This document shows positions 17,561-24,839 of a stretch of DNA of 34,103 nt, piece after piece. Every line of letters starts with the position of its first letter. The first letter of the stretch is position 1. This DNA comes from Candidatus Auribacterota bacterium (GTDB lineage: Bacteria; Auribacterota; Tritonobacteria; UBA1439): the NCBI GenBank assembly GCA_026392015.1, contig JAPLCW010000148.1:1-34103 (forward strand), in the 5' to 3' direction. The position numbers were made by a program, and so were the translations under genes. A model generated the notes under the pieces. The model ran no database searches. It saw only the letters and a list, made by a program, of their open reading frames with translations, and was not told the origin of the DNA.

Positions 17561-17680
17561 CTTTCCTTTCTCCCTTTTTCGCCGCGAAGGCGGTTTTGGT
17601 TTTTTATCGCAGCGGCACGACCCTGAAAGCCGTATTCTCTCATTGTCAGTCAATAGATGAGGTCTGACCCCGATTTTTGC
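17561..17680 (-). promoter_or_regulatory. Class A leader of paralog 14
   Basis: Upstream of the start are a Shine-Dalgarno stretch, then a CCGC/GCGG hairpin at 17582-17593 with a GAAG loop, then the repeated words TATCGC and TCAGTCAATAGATGAG, ending in GGTCTGACCCCG at about 17665-17676. The AACCAAGGCTTGGT palindrome found in longer copies is missing here because the repeat breaks off near 17680. Confidence 0.6.
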
Positions 17681-17719
17681 TGAGAGAACCCCCTGCGAGG
17701 ATTCGTGTCCGACACGCCA

Positions 17720-18658
17720 TCAGCGAGCCCACAATGCACCCGTGTCGGTTCCGACGCTTTGTCGATAACATCCATCGTATCCAGCATAGTAGCTGGCCCA
17801 TGGGGAAGCGCTTATAGTGCCGACTGATGTCACGCCGCAATGATCACCACCATTAACATTCTCCACCCATGTCCCCTCAAGAGTAACTTTGTACCGTGAT
17901 ATGGCACCGCCTCCACAGGCGGTTGCGTCAAAGACCTTGGATGTCGCATCAAAGTATGAAGTGACCGGTCCGCAGTTAAGGCGGTACAACCCGGTTTGAA
18001 TAAGATTGATGACTGTATCCGATAACTTGGCAGTACTGCCTTGCGTTGGCGTCTCCAGCAAACCGACTGCGACAGTGTTATGATGCTCAGTATTTGCAAT
18101 CATGCGGGTTACCAATGTCCATCCTCCCCCGTCGGTGCCCATGTCACAGTAGGCAGAGAAGGGAGGATTCGATCCCGCGCCATCGGGGTCAATGGTGTAG
18201 GTACCGCTACCTGCTCCAGGAGTTGCCGTTTTAATGGCTTTACAGGACGCGTAAAACGGTGTTGGTGTTCCTGTTGGTGTTGAGGTTGGGGTTGGTGTTG
18301 GCGGTACAACTAATATCCCCGTCTGAACTCCCCAGCTTCCCGATACATGGCAGAAGAACTTCACTCCTGATTTTACATCAGCAGCCGTAGCGGGGCACTC
18401 ATCAAACTTCGCAACGGTGTCATCGAGGATTTCTTTCGTTGTCTTCATTGTGGAGCCGGGCGCTGCGCCTGGCTCCTGGAAAGATGGAACAGACGTCGGT
18501 TTTATCCCAGAGTTCAGGTAGTCATAGATCTGCTGGAGCGTGTACATCCCACTCCCCACTGTCGGGGCTCCCGGAGAATCAATACTCCCGGCAATGGCCA
18601 TACCGCACAAACCCACCGAAAACATCACGCTTACAACTATCACTATCAATCTCCTCAT
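17720..18658 (-). CDS. Array paralog 13: secreted fibrinogen-like (GGGWTL) domain protein
   Basis: About 312 residues. A signal peptide ends near AIA at residue 23, the shared module spans 24-114, and a PTPTPTSTPTGTPTP linker lies at 120-134. The C-terminal domain opens with SCKAIKT, continues GTYTIDPDG and reaches YCDMGTDGGGWTL at about 170-182, the hallmark of bacterial fibrinogen-like domains related to fibrinogen C-terminal/ficolin lectin folds. The later part (AKLSDTVINLI, YFDATSKVFDATACGGG) closely parallels paralog 9, so these two are the nearest relatives among the four GGGWTL copies. Such domains usually bind carbohydrate or acetylated groups; the ligand here is unknown. GGAGGGA precedes the ATG at 18658. 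A MITE sits 61 bp upstream and cuts its leader. Confidence 0.87.
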   Translation of the reverse strand: MRRLIVIVVSVMFSVGLCGMAIAGSIDSPGAPTVGSGMYTLQQIYDYLNSGIKPTSVPSFQEPGAAPGSTMKTTKEILDDTVAKFDECPATAADVKSGVKFFCHVSGSWGVQTGILVVPPTPTPTSTPTGTPTPFYASCKAIKTATPGAGSGTYTIDPDGAGSNPPFSAYCDMGTDGGGWTLVTRMIANTEHHNTVAVGLLETPTQGSTAKLSDTVINLIQTGLYRLNCGPVTSYFDATSKVFDATACGGGAISRYKVTLEGTWVENVNGGDHCGVTSVGTISASPWASYYAGYDGCYRQSVGTDTGALWAR

Positions 18659-18718
18659 ATTCCCTCCATTTTTCACCGCGAAGGCGGTTTTGGTTTTCCC
18701 GCAGTGGAGAAAAACTAC
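18659..18718 (-). promoter_or_regulatory. Class A leader truncated by a MITE
   Basis: Only the proximal part of the leader remains: Shine-Dalgarno GGAGGG, then the ACCGC/GCGGT hairpin at 18675-18688. The MITE begins at 18719, so the usual upstream promoter and palindrome region is displaced. Expression of paralog 13 may depend on the MITE or on upstream read-through. Confidence 0.55.
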
Positions 18719-18839
18719 CTAGACGTTGTACGTAACTCATTAGTATTAGGAATGATATGAAACGAATGTCCTCGCAAGTCTTGACAGAATATTTATCTCG
18801 TACCAACTTTGACATCAGTTAGTTACATACAACGTCTAG
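18719..18839. mobile_element. IS630-type MITE, copy 1
   Basis: This 121-bp element begins CTAGACGTTGTACGTAACT and ends AGTTACATACAACGTCTAG, so the ends are inverted repeats with one mismatch in 19. The CTAG at both termini fits insertion with TA duplication as in the IS630/Tc1 group. A second copy lies at 23344-23469 with the same interior (TTGACAGAATATTT, CGTACCAACTTTGACATCAG). No coding capacity. Confidence 0.82.
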
Positions 18840-19154
18840 GAGCTGATACCATCGAGCCCTTCCGACATGGGTCTTTTCGAGACTCAACACTTTCAGGTAC
18901 TGCTGCCTTGCACCTCGTTTCCTTTCCTGTCTACGCATCAAACAGCACATTGCTGCACTGCCTGCAAGGCTGGATACCGAGCCCGTGGCTAGCGGTTACT
19001 CTGGCTCTGATCCTATCGGAGCTTGATTTCACGACCTTGCCTAGCCGCAACCGAGGCCTGACCTGAATTCTTCGCTCTTCGCGCCCACCTGCCATTTCGA
19101 TTTGGAAGTCGGGAAAAACTCGGCTTCCAAATCATCACATAGCCAAATCATTCC
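18840..19154. other. Unidentified spacer
   Basis: Between the MITE and the stop of paralog 12 are about 315 bp of normal base composition. A plus-strand frame at 18809-19066 starts inside the MITE and has no Shine-Dalgarno, so I do not call it. I see no RNA gene and no copy of the array leaders here. It may be a remnant of an inserted element. Confidence 0.45.
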
Positions 19155-20261
19155 CTACGGGCGTACAACCACCCGAAATGAATGGGTGGTGTCCACGTAG
19201 GAAGAGCCGCTGCACCCAAATTGGCTAGCGCAAGCTTCGCCATGACACCGCCCACCACTCGCCCATCCCCATCCGTCGGGGCCACCACAGGCGGCAACAA
19301 AACTATATTGAGATTCTCCCTCACCGCAGAATTTGTGGTTCAGATAGAAGGCGTTGGGGGTGGAACAAGCTAAGGGCAGGTCATTGGGACTACTCCCGCA
19401 GGCGGACTCATAGTCATTCTTACCGCTTGAACCCTCATTATCATTCAGATATGGCAGGGCGGATTTGCCAGGGGCGGCGGCCCAGGCTCTAAGCCAGGCA
19501 TTAGTAGTTGACCAATCGGTACAGACACCAGTTGAACAGTCAATTAAATCCTTTGCCCCATCTACACAGTCTGCGATGGCCAAAGCAGAGATGAAGGAAT
19601 AGCCATTTGAGCCATTATGAGAGGAGGTGATAGTTGTTCCGGCCACATCACTTACTATCTTATACCACTCTCCCGCGGCGGCGGCTACCATCCTCTCCTG
19701 TAATGTATTTCCGGAGACACAGGTGTAGGTTCCTGTTACCCTGGAATTATCTGAAACACCCTTGTTCCAAGAAATTAAATCGGCAAGGGTCTTGCTCCAG
19801 CAGGCGTTCCGGCCGTTGGTTGTATACCAGTGCCAGCCGGAAGTGGCGTTACAGGTGGTTGCGTTTAACCATGGTGTTGGGGTCATGGTTGGGATTGGGG
19901 TTGGGGTTGGCGGTATTAACCCGGTCTGAATTCCCCAGCTCCCTGACTGCGTGCAGATAAATTTCTTGCCCTGAGCAACATCAGCGGCTACTATTTCACT
20001 CTGCTCGAACAAAACTTTGAGTGAGTTATAGATCTCCGTCGTCGTCTTCATTGTCGAGCCAGGGACTGCGCTGGGCTCCTGGAAACTTGGGACGGGTGTT
20101 GACTCTACCCCTGAGTTTAAGTAGTCATAAATCTGCAAAAGCGTGTACATCCCGCTACCCACTGACGGGGCACCGGGAGAATCAATACTTCCGGAAATGG
20201 CCATCCCTGCCATGCATAACGCACACATCGCACTTAACATTACTGTCATCAATCTTTTCAT
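19155..20261 (-). CDS. Array paralog 12: secreted protein with ACWSKTLAD-type domain
   Basis: The 368-residue product starts MKRLMTVMLSAMC, a signal-peptide subtype shared with paralogs 1 and 9, and carries the constant module to about residue 115. In that module the first conserved Cys is replaced (FEQSEIVAADV) while the second is kept (FICTQ). A short PTPTPIPTMTPTP linker follows. The large C-terminal domain contains ACWSKTLADLISWNKGV, YTCVSGNTLQERM, AAAAGEWYKIV and ALAIADCVDGAKDL, and ends SFRVVVRP. The same domain occurs only in paralog 5. The ending resembles DUF1566/Lcl domains (RVVRP), so it may be a distant, enlarged relative, but I do not assign a family. Leader class B. Confidence 0.87.
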   Translation of the reverse strand: MKRLMTVMLSAMCALCMAGMAISGSIDSPGAPSVGSGMYTLLQIYDYLNSGVESTPVPSFQEPSAVPGSTMKTTTEIYNSLKVLFEQSEIVAADVAQGKKFICTQSGSWGIQTGLIPPTPTPIPTMTPTPWLNATTCNATSGWHWYTTNGRNACWSKTLADLISWNKGVSDNSRVTGTYTCVSGNTLQERMVAAAAGEWYKIVSDVAGTTITSSHNGSNGYSFISALAIADCVDGAKDLIDCSTGVCTDWSTTNAWLRAWAAAPGKSALPYLNDNEGSSGKNDYESACGSSPNDLPLACSTPNAFYLNHKFCGEGESQYSFVAACGGPDGWGWASGGRCHGEACASQFGCSGSSYVDTTHSFRVVVRP

Positions 20262-20495
20262 CTTTCCACCGTCCTTTCAGTTTTCATCCCTATGATAATT
20301 TATCACCTATCTAAAAACCGTCACGAACGCATACGCAAACGCTGACCCCGCTATACTGCTCCGCCTTTGCGCCCTTTATAGTTTAAACATTATTAATCAC
20401 TATGTACGTCTGCTTCCTCTACACACTGACCGGCATCACGCAACTCAGCCCAATAAAGCCAAAGCCGGACTGCCGAACATAGTCACATGCGCGTC
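20262..20495 (-). promoter_or_regulatory. Class B leader of paralog 12
   Basis: The sense strand has GAAAGGACGGTGGAAAG before the ATG, then a TGATAA/TTATCA palindrome at 20293-20305, then a conserved stretch (GCTGACCCCGCTATA, TTTGCGCCC, TTAATCACTATG, CGTCTGCTTCC) to about 20495. The same order recurs before paralogs 1 and 9 and as an orphan block at 22942-23157. It shares little with class A except a CGCAAAGGCG-like word and a GACCCCGCTA word. Confidence 0.6.
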
Positions 20496-20705
20496 ACACA
20501 ATCCGCACTTCGTGCAGCCTATCCTCGACTGCCCCCGTAGTCCAGATAGTTGGGGAAAACACTATCCTCCCCTCTTATCATTTCCTTCTCCCTGTGAAGA
20601 AGAGAAGAACCATCTCGGCTAAAGAATACGTAAAGTTCCAAACTTGATATACCGGTTATGGTAAGTCAACCGTCATGGTCTGAATCCCCAGAGCCCTAAT
20701 TATTT
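20496..20705. other. Spacer, no feature seen
   Basis: This stretch, between the class B leader and the stop of paralog 11, shows no gene, RNA or strong hairpin that I can support. Confidence 0.5.
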
Positions 20706-21758
20706 TCAAAAAGGTGCTTTTCCATTTCCACCATTCCACAATTCATTAATTTCCGATGAACTTAATGCTCTGTTCCAAATTCCAAATTCATCTACTTTTA
20801 CAGGCGGAAATCTATCGAGTTGGGGTCTGCTATCACCAAGATAAAATGTGGAACTATTCCCTGTTTGCGGTGCCATTCCCAATCCAGAAGCAGCTAATAC
20901 TCCATTTCTATATAACCAAAAATCCGTTCCGGAATTATTCCTCATATAGGTATACATTGTCCATGCATTCAATGTGGATGCCACATTTAACATTCCCCCA
21001 CTCCATCCTCCTGTAAAAACCCATAATTTGCATGGAGAATCTCCCAATGTACCAACTACCTTGTCAGAATCTGCATACGCCGTTGTACTCCAAATCTGAG
21101 CATCTCCAGTTTCTGCTGTTTGATATACCCATAAATTAAAAGTAAAATCTGTTGTTGTTCCAAAATCCAATACTCCGTTATCTGTTCCGTAAAACAAATC
21201 TCCACTGCTATCAAAGCTTACTCCATTTCCTATGATTCCACTTACGCCATAAACCGGAGAATTTGTTTGTCCTGTTAAATTTACATTTCCCTTACTATCG
21301 TATAGTGTTCCAGAAGTTTCGTTAAACGCCCAATAAACAACAAGACCACCGTACAAGCTTGATGTTGGTGTTACTGTTGGTGACGGTGTGGGTGTGGGCA
21401 TCAGCAGCGCAGTCCCCGTCTGAACTCCCCAGCTTCCCGGCTGTGTGCAGAAAAACGGCTTGCCCGATTCCACATTTGCAGCAATCGTGGTTGCACACTG
21501 TTCATACGATGATTTGAGTGCGTCCCCGATCTCCTTCATGGTTTTCATTGTGGAGGCTGGCGCCGATGTGGGCTCCTGAAAACCGGACTGAACGGTGAGC
21601 GCCGTGCCGCTCACTATATAGTCATAGATCTGTGAAAGTGTGTACATCCCGCTCCCCGCTGTTGGGGCGCCCGGAGCGTCAATGCTCCCCGCAACCACCA
21701 TGCCGCACAAGCCAGCCGCGAACATCACGCTTACAGCTGCCACTGTCAATCTTCCCAT
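20706..21758 (-). CDS. Array paralog 11: secreted LamG/ConA-like lectin domain protein
   Basis: The product has 350 residues. Signal peptide and constant module fill residues 1-116, and an MPTPTPSPTVTPTSS linker follows. From about residue 133 the C-terminal half is a LamG/concanavalin-A-like jelly roll: LVVYWAFNETSGTLYDSKG, GVSFDSSGD, TDFTFNLWVYQTAE, NAWTMYTYMRNNSG, FWLYRNGVLAAS, and the diagnostic closing KVDEFGIWNRALSSSEINEL. Such domains bind sugars or proteins. The DNA encoding this domain is AT-rich (20 of 60 to 24 of 60 G+C in lines I counted) while the constant half is far richer in GC, so the two halves probably have different origins. The ATG at 21758 follows a GGGAGGAAGGAAAC Shine-Dalgarno. 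Confidence 0.9.
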   Translation of the reverse strand: MGRLTVAAVSVMFAAGLCGMVVAGSIDAPGAPTAGSGMYTLSQIYDYIVSGTALTVQSGFQEPTSAPASTMKTMKEIGDALKSSYEQCATTIAANVESGKPFFCTQPGSWGVQTGTALLMPTPTPSPTVTPTSSLYGGLVVYWAFNETSGTLYDSKGNVNLTGQTNSPVYGVSGIIGNGVSFDSSGDLFYGTDNGVLDFGTTTDFTFNLWVYQTAETGDAQIWSTTAYADSDKVVGTLGDSPCKLWVFTGGWSGGMLNVASTLNAWTMYTYMRNNSGTDFWLYRNGVLAASGLGMAPQTGNSSTFYLGDSRPQLDRFPPVKVDEFGIWNRALSSSEINELWNGGNGKAPF

Positions 21759-21866
21759 GTTTCCTTCCTCCCTTTTTCACCGCGAAGGCGGCTTTGGTTT
21801 TTTATCGCAAAGGTGCGACCCTAACAGCCGTACTCTCTCATTGTCAGTCAATAGTTAGAGGTCTGG
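21759..21866 (-). promoter_or_regulatory. Class A leader of paralog 11 (short form)
   Basis: Shine-Dalgarno GGAGGAAGG, then the CCGC/GCGG hairpin at 21780-21791, TATCGCAAAGG, and the GTCAGTCAATAG word at about 21844-21855. The copy ends soon after, close to the stop of paralog 10, and the upstream palindrome is absent. Confidence 0.6.
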
Positions 21867-21902
21867 CCACGAAGTTTCTTTGTATCCTGTAATCCAGCTA
21901 AC

Positions 21903-22739
21903 TCAGAAGCATCCCACTTCGATTCTGTTCGAAGTATAGTCTGAAGGATTCGACACGTTGATCTCCCGAATGCGGTCGTGATCGTTATTTCCCGGCCATT
22001 CATGCCACTTGTCCATTCTGTAGCCGTTGCATCTCCCGTATATTACTTCGAGCTCGGTACCGGGCGATTTAAGAGCGACAATTTGATTCGAAAACGTGGA
22101 TGGCCCTGTGCTCATGTGGTTTCCACATAGATCACCGCCCCATGACGAGGGTGAGTAGCGCTGCCACTGGGCAGCCTTCGTCCAGCCCGAGGGGACTGCC
22201 ACGTTTGTTCCACTGAATGCGCAAATTGTGCCTGTGGCTCTCGTGTCATAGACGGTCCCGCCTAGCGCTACACACTCGTTTTCTGTATGTGTCGTACCCT
22301 CCCAACTCAGTGGAATAGGGGGGGTTATGGTTGGGGAGGGGGTTGGGGTTGGGGTGCTTGTTGGCGTTGGTGTTGGCGTACCAGCGATGCATACCTTTCC
22401 GGTTTGGATACCCCAACTTCCCGGCTGCGTGCAGAAAAACTTCTTGTCCAACTCAACATTTTCAGCAGTAATATCGCCTTGCGAGAAAATGCCACGCATG
22501 GTGTCGTAAATTTCCTTCGTTGTTTTCATCGTAGATCCAGGCGCCGCGAGAGGCTCTTGAAAATTGGGGACGGGTGTTGTTTCTATCCCTGCGTTCAGGT
22601 AGTCATAGATCTGCTGAAGTGTTGGCATCCCGCTCCCTGCCGACGGAGCTCCCGGGGAGTCAATGCTCCCCGCGACTGCCATGCCGCACAAACCCGCCAT
22701 CAACATCACGCTTGAAACCATCACGATCGCTCTTCTCAT
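21903..22739 (-). CDS. Array paralog 10: secreted protein with NECVALGG-type domain
   Basis: A 278-residue secreted paralog starting MRRAIVMVSSVML, with the constant module to about residue 114. The first module Cys is lost (FSQGDITAENV). A Thr/Pro linker (PTPTPTSTPTPTPSPT) lies at about 120-140. The C-terminal domain begins LSWEGTTHTENECVALGGTV and contains GTICAFSG, GWTKAAQWQRY, WGGDLCGNHMSTG and an NRIEVGCF end. Paralog 4 has the same domain, with identical opening logic and C-terminus but a different middle. I do not recognise the family. Four spaced cysteines suggest one or two disulfides. The full-length class A leader lies upstream. Confidence 0.85.
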   Translation of the reverse strand: MRRAIVMVSSVMLMAGLCGMAVAGSIDSPGAPSAGSGMPTLQQIYDYLNAGIETTPVPNFQEPLAAPGSTMKTTKEIYDTMRGIFSQGDITAENVELDKKFFCTQPGSWGIQTGKVCIAGTPTPTPTSTPTPTPSPTITPPIPLSWEGTTHTENECVALGGTVYDTRATGTICAFSGTNVAVPSGWTKAAQWQRYSPSSWGGDLCGNHMSTGPSTFSNQIVALKSPGTELEVIYGRCNGYRMDKWHEWPGNNDHDRIREINVSNPSDYTSNRIEVGCF

Positions 22740-22941
22740 GTTTCCTTCCTCTCTCTTTCACCGCAAAGGCGGTTTTGGTTTTTTATCGCAAAGGCGCGAC
22801 CATGACAGCCGTTCCCTCTCATTGTCAGTCAATAGACGAAGTTTGACTCTGACGATTCTGTTTCACTGCAAATACCAAGCCTTGGTTTCGAATCCTTAAT
22901 AATCTATATCAATTGTTTATTTGTAAAGGTTTGACCCCGCT
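22740..22941 (-). promoter_or_regulatory. Class A leader of paralog 10 (full form)
   Basis: In sense order from far to near: GGGGTCAAACC; TTTACA followed by an AT-rich stretch (candidate promoter at about 22895-22932); the palindrome AACCAAGGCTTGGT core at 22874-22886; the TCTATTGACTGACAATGAG word; the ACCGC/GCGGT hairpin with an AAAG loop at 22760-22773; then the Shine-Dalgarno. The palindrome centre is about 140 bp from the ATG, as in paralogs 3 and 5. Confidence 0.62.
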
Positions 22942-23157
22942 ACTCCACGTCTGCTTCCTCTACACACTGACCTGCATCACGCAACTCACTGACCCCGCTA
23001 TCCCACTCCCCCTTTGCGCCCTTTACAGTTTGAATATTGTTAATCACTATGCACGTCTGCTTCCTCCACACACTGACCGGCATCACGCAACTCAGCTCAA
23101 TAAAGCATAAGCCGGACTGCTGAACATAGTCACACGCGCGTCACACAATCTGCACTT
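22942..23157 (-). repeat. Orphan copy of class B leader sequence
   Basis: CGTCTGCTTCCTCTACACAC occurs near 22947 and again, with one change, near 23053. Between them are GCTATCC, TTTGCGCCC and TTAATCACTATG, in the same order as before paralogs 12 and 9. No gene start follows; a class A leader does instead. This looks like a leftover of a lost paralog or a recombination joint between two leader types. Confidence 0.55.
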
Positions 23158-23167
23158 TATAAGCTAC

Positions 23168-23205
23168 CCAGACGTTGTGTGAGCTACCTAGTGTAGTGTC
23201 TCAGT
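23168..23205. repeat. Probable left end of the decayed IS630-type element
   Basis: CCAGACGTTGTGTGAGCTAC resembles, with several changes, the inward-reading terminus of the MITEs (CTAGACGTTGTATGTAACT). It lies just before the transposase remnant, in the position expected for that element's left terminus after an internal deletion. Confidence 0.4.
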
Positions 23206-23230
23206 ATTGTCTTTACAATTGTGCGGAGGC

Positions 23231-23347
23231 GATGAATTCATCCGCCTTAATAACCAAGACCCAACACCGTTTGTCTGGACAAAGAAAGTCGAAGACATTT
23301 TGGGAAAGGTCGGTCATTGTAAAGCCGCTATTGAGACAGCACACTAG
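23231..23347 (+). pseudogene. C-terminal remnant of an IS630-family transposase
   Basis: The plus strand from 23231 reads DEFIRLNNQDPTPFVWTKK, then VEDILGKVGHCKAAIETAH and a stop at 23345-23347. This is the characteristic IS630-family C-terminus (FIxxxNxxPxPFVWTxxxxxIL). The catalytic DDE core is missing: only about 25 bp separate it from a terminus-like sequence at 23168. It is therefore a deletion derivative and non-functional. It abuts the second MITE, whose first CTAG contains the stop codon. Confidence 0.8.
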
Positions 23348-23469
23348 ACGTTGCACTTAACTCATTAGTATTACGAATGATATGAAACAAATATCCACGA
23401 AAGTAAAGTCTTGACAGAATATTTGTGTCGTACCAACTTTGACATCAGATAGTTACATACAACGTCTAG
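23344..23469. mobile_element. IS630-type MITE, copy 2
   Basis: This 126-bp sequence runs from CTAGACGTTGCACTTAACTC to ACATACAACGTCTAG and matches copy 1 over its whole length, with scattered changes and about five extra bases near 23400. It directly follows the transposase remnant, so it may be the original 3' end of that element, which the free MITE at 18719 copies, rather than a separate insertion. Confidence 0.78.
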
Positions 23470-23576
23470 GCGCCCACTCATTGTCAGTCAACAGTAGAGT
23501 TCTGACCCTGAATCTTTCACACAGGCATCTCCCCTACAGCCTCAACCAATTGGTTACAACTTGATTTGACGAGTCG
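23470..23576. other. Short spacer with a fragment of class A leader
   Basis: CTCATTGTCAGTCAACAG and TTCTGACCCTG at about 23477-23511 match the middle of class A leaders but stand downstream of paralog 9's stop with no gene start nearby, so this is another broken leader copy next to the MITE. Confidence 0.45.
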
Positions 23577-24611
23577 TCATTTGGTGTACAAATATCCATC
23601 ACCATTACCCGACTGACCCATAGTCCCGCAACCATTCGCAGGCACGAAGTAAAAACTACTCGTCATGGCGGGCTCAGCGCCACATTGATAGGCGTCAAGA
23701 ACACATGATTGTGCGTTGCAACCGGGCACAACTACCCACGAGCCTTGATAGGTTTCAAATGAAGTCTTCCGAATTACCGCAGTGTTGGTTATACCGCAGG
23801 CGCTAGTGTCAAAGGGTGGGCCTGTGGCGTCAAAATAGTCAGTCACAGTAGTGCCACCAGTGCACGTCAATCGATAGTATGAAGTACTGATCTGATTTAT
23901 GACTACGTCTGATAGCTTCGCCGAGGTCCCCTGCGTTGGTGAATTGAGCACCCCCCCCGACTGGCCCACTGAGCTGCGTGTGCTCTGTTCGCCTGTTTGT
24001 ATAAGTCTGGCTACCAGGGTCCAACCTCCCCCGTCGCTGGTCATGTCGCAGTAGGCCGTGAAAGCATCGCCAGTGGTGCCACCATTGGGGTCTATCCAGT
24101 AGAGGCCGTGAGTGTCGCTGCTCGTTAGGTCAGGGTAATAATCGTGAATGGTCTTACAGGAGTTACCGGCCTTTTCTGCAGTTGATCCATCCCCGGGTAC
24201 CGTCGTTACTGTTGGTGTTGGTGTTATGGTTGGGGTTGGGGTTGGCGTACCGGCGATGCATACTTTTCCCGTCTGAACTCCCCAGTTCCCTGGCTGCGTG
24301 CAGAAGAATGGCTTGCCCAGTTCAACATTAACGGCAGTTGTCGCATTGCACTGGTCAAGTTTGGCTTTGATGTCGTCGTAGATCTCCCTCGTGGTCTTCA
24401 TCGTGGAGCCGGGGGCCGCCCCGGGTTCCTGGAAAGAGCCGGGGGTGGGCGCCACAGTCCCTGAATTCATGTAGTTGTAAATATCCAGGAGCGTGTACAT
24501 CCCGCTACCCACTGAGGGAGCTCCCGGAGAGTCAATACTCCCGGCAACTACCATTCCGCCCAGTGCAACAAAGAACATCAAACCTAACGCTAACGTCATC
24601 AATCTTTTCAT
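23577..24611 (-). CDS. Array paralog 9: secreted fibrinogen-like (GGGWTL) domain protein
   Basis: About 344 residues, starting MKRLMTLALGLMFFVALGG, the class B signal-peptide subtype. The constant module keeps both cysteines (DQCNATTAVNVELGKPFFC). A linker of about 20 residues (PTPTPTITPTPTVTT) is followed by DGSTAEKAGNSCKTI. The domain has LYWIDPNGG and YCDMTSDGGGWTLVARL, then AKLSDVVINQIS, YRLTCTGG, DYFDATGPPFDTSACG and EPAMTSSFYFVPANGCG. It is closest to paralog 13 in the region after GGGWTL. I use the ATG at 24611, with GGAAGGTGGGCAG upstream; the longer frame from 24656 crosses the leader palindrome. Confidence 0.87.
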   Translation of the reverse strand: MKRLMTLALGLMFFVALGGMVVAGSIDSPGAPSVGSGMYTLLDIYNYMNSGTVAPTPGSFQEPGAAPGSTMKTTREIYDDIKAKLDQCNATTAVNVELGKPFFCTQPGNWGVQTGKVCIAGTPTPTPTITPTPTVTTVPGDGSTAEKAGNSCKTIHDYYPDLTSSDTHGLYWIDPNGGTTGDAFTAYCDMTSDGGGWTLVARLIQTGEQSTRSSVGQSGGVLNSPTQGTSAKLSDVVINQISTSYYRLTCTGGTTVTDYFDATGPPFDTSACGITNTAVIRKTSFETYQGSWVVVPGCNAQSCVLDAYQCGAEPAMTSSFYFVPANGCGTMGQSGNGDGYLYTK

Positions 24612-24755
24612 CTGCCCACCTTCCTTTCTGTTCTTATCCCTATGATAATTTATCACCTATCTAAAAACCGTCACGAGCGCACAAGCAAACGCTGACCCTG
24701 CTCTACCACTCCACCTTTGCGCCCTTTACAGTTTGAATATTGTTAATCACTATGC
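24612..24755 (-). promoter_or_regulatory. Class B leader of paralog 9
   Basis: GGAAGGTGGGCAG, then the TGATAA/TTATCA palindrome at 24643-24655, ACCGTCACGAGCGCA, GCTGACCCTGCT, TTTGCGCCC and TTAATCACTATG, in the same order and spacing as before paralog 12. The similarity stops at about 24755, where a different sequence leads into the 3' flank of paralog 8. Confidence 0.58.
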
Positions 24756-24787
24756 GATCGAATGTAAGATTCTGAGTTATCTTCGCA

Positions 24788-24812
24788 GGCGGGAAAGCGC
24801 GCAGCGCCCGCC
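24788..24812. other. GGCGGG/CCCGCC hairpin after paralog 8
   Basis: Six-base GC arms lie 28 bp beyond the stop of paralog 8. There is no T-run on either side, so it is at best a weak or Rho-aided terminator or an mRNA end stabiliser. Confidence 0.3.
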
Positions 24813-24839
24813 CACCTACGGATAGTCAAATTGTCCAAC

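Noticed and set aside
18809..19066. 85-codon plus-strand protein beside MITE copy 1
   Set aside because: Its ATG lies inside the MITE, it has no ribosome site, and its sequence matches nothing I recognise.
22870..22900. tRNA T-arm (TTTCGAATCC)
   Set aside because: The stem and loop lengths do not fit, there is no acceptor or anticodon stem around it, and the sequence recurs only as part of class A leaders.
24788..24812. Rho-independent terminator after paralog 8
   Set aside because: The hairpin has no T-run on the minus strand, so I list it only as a hairpin.
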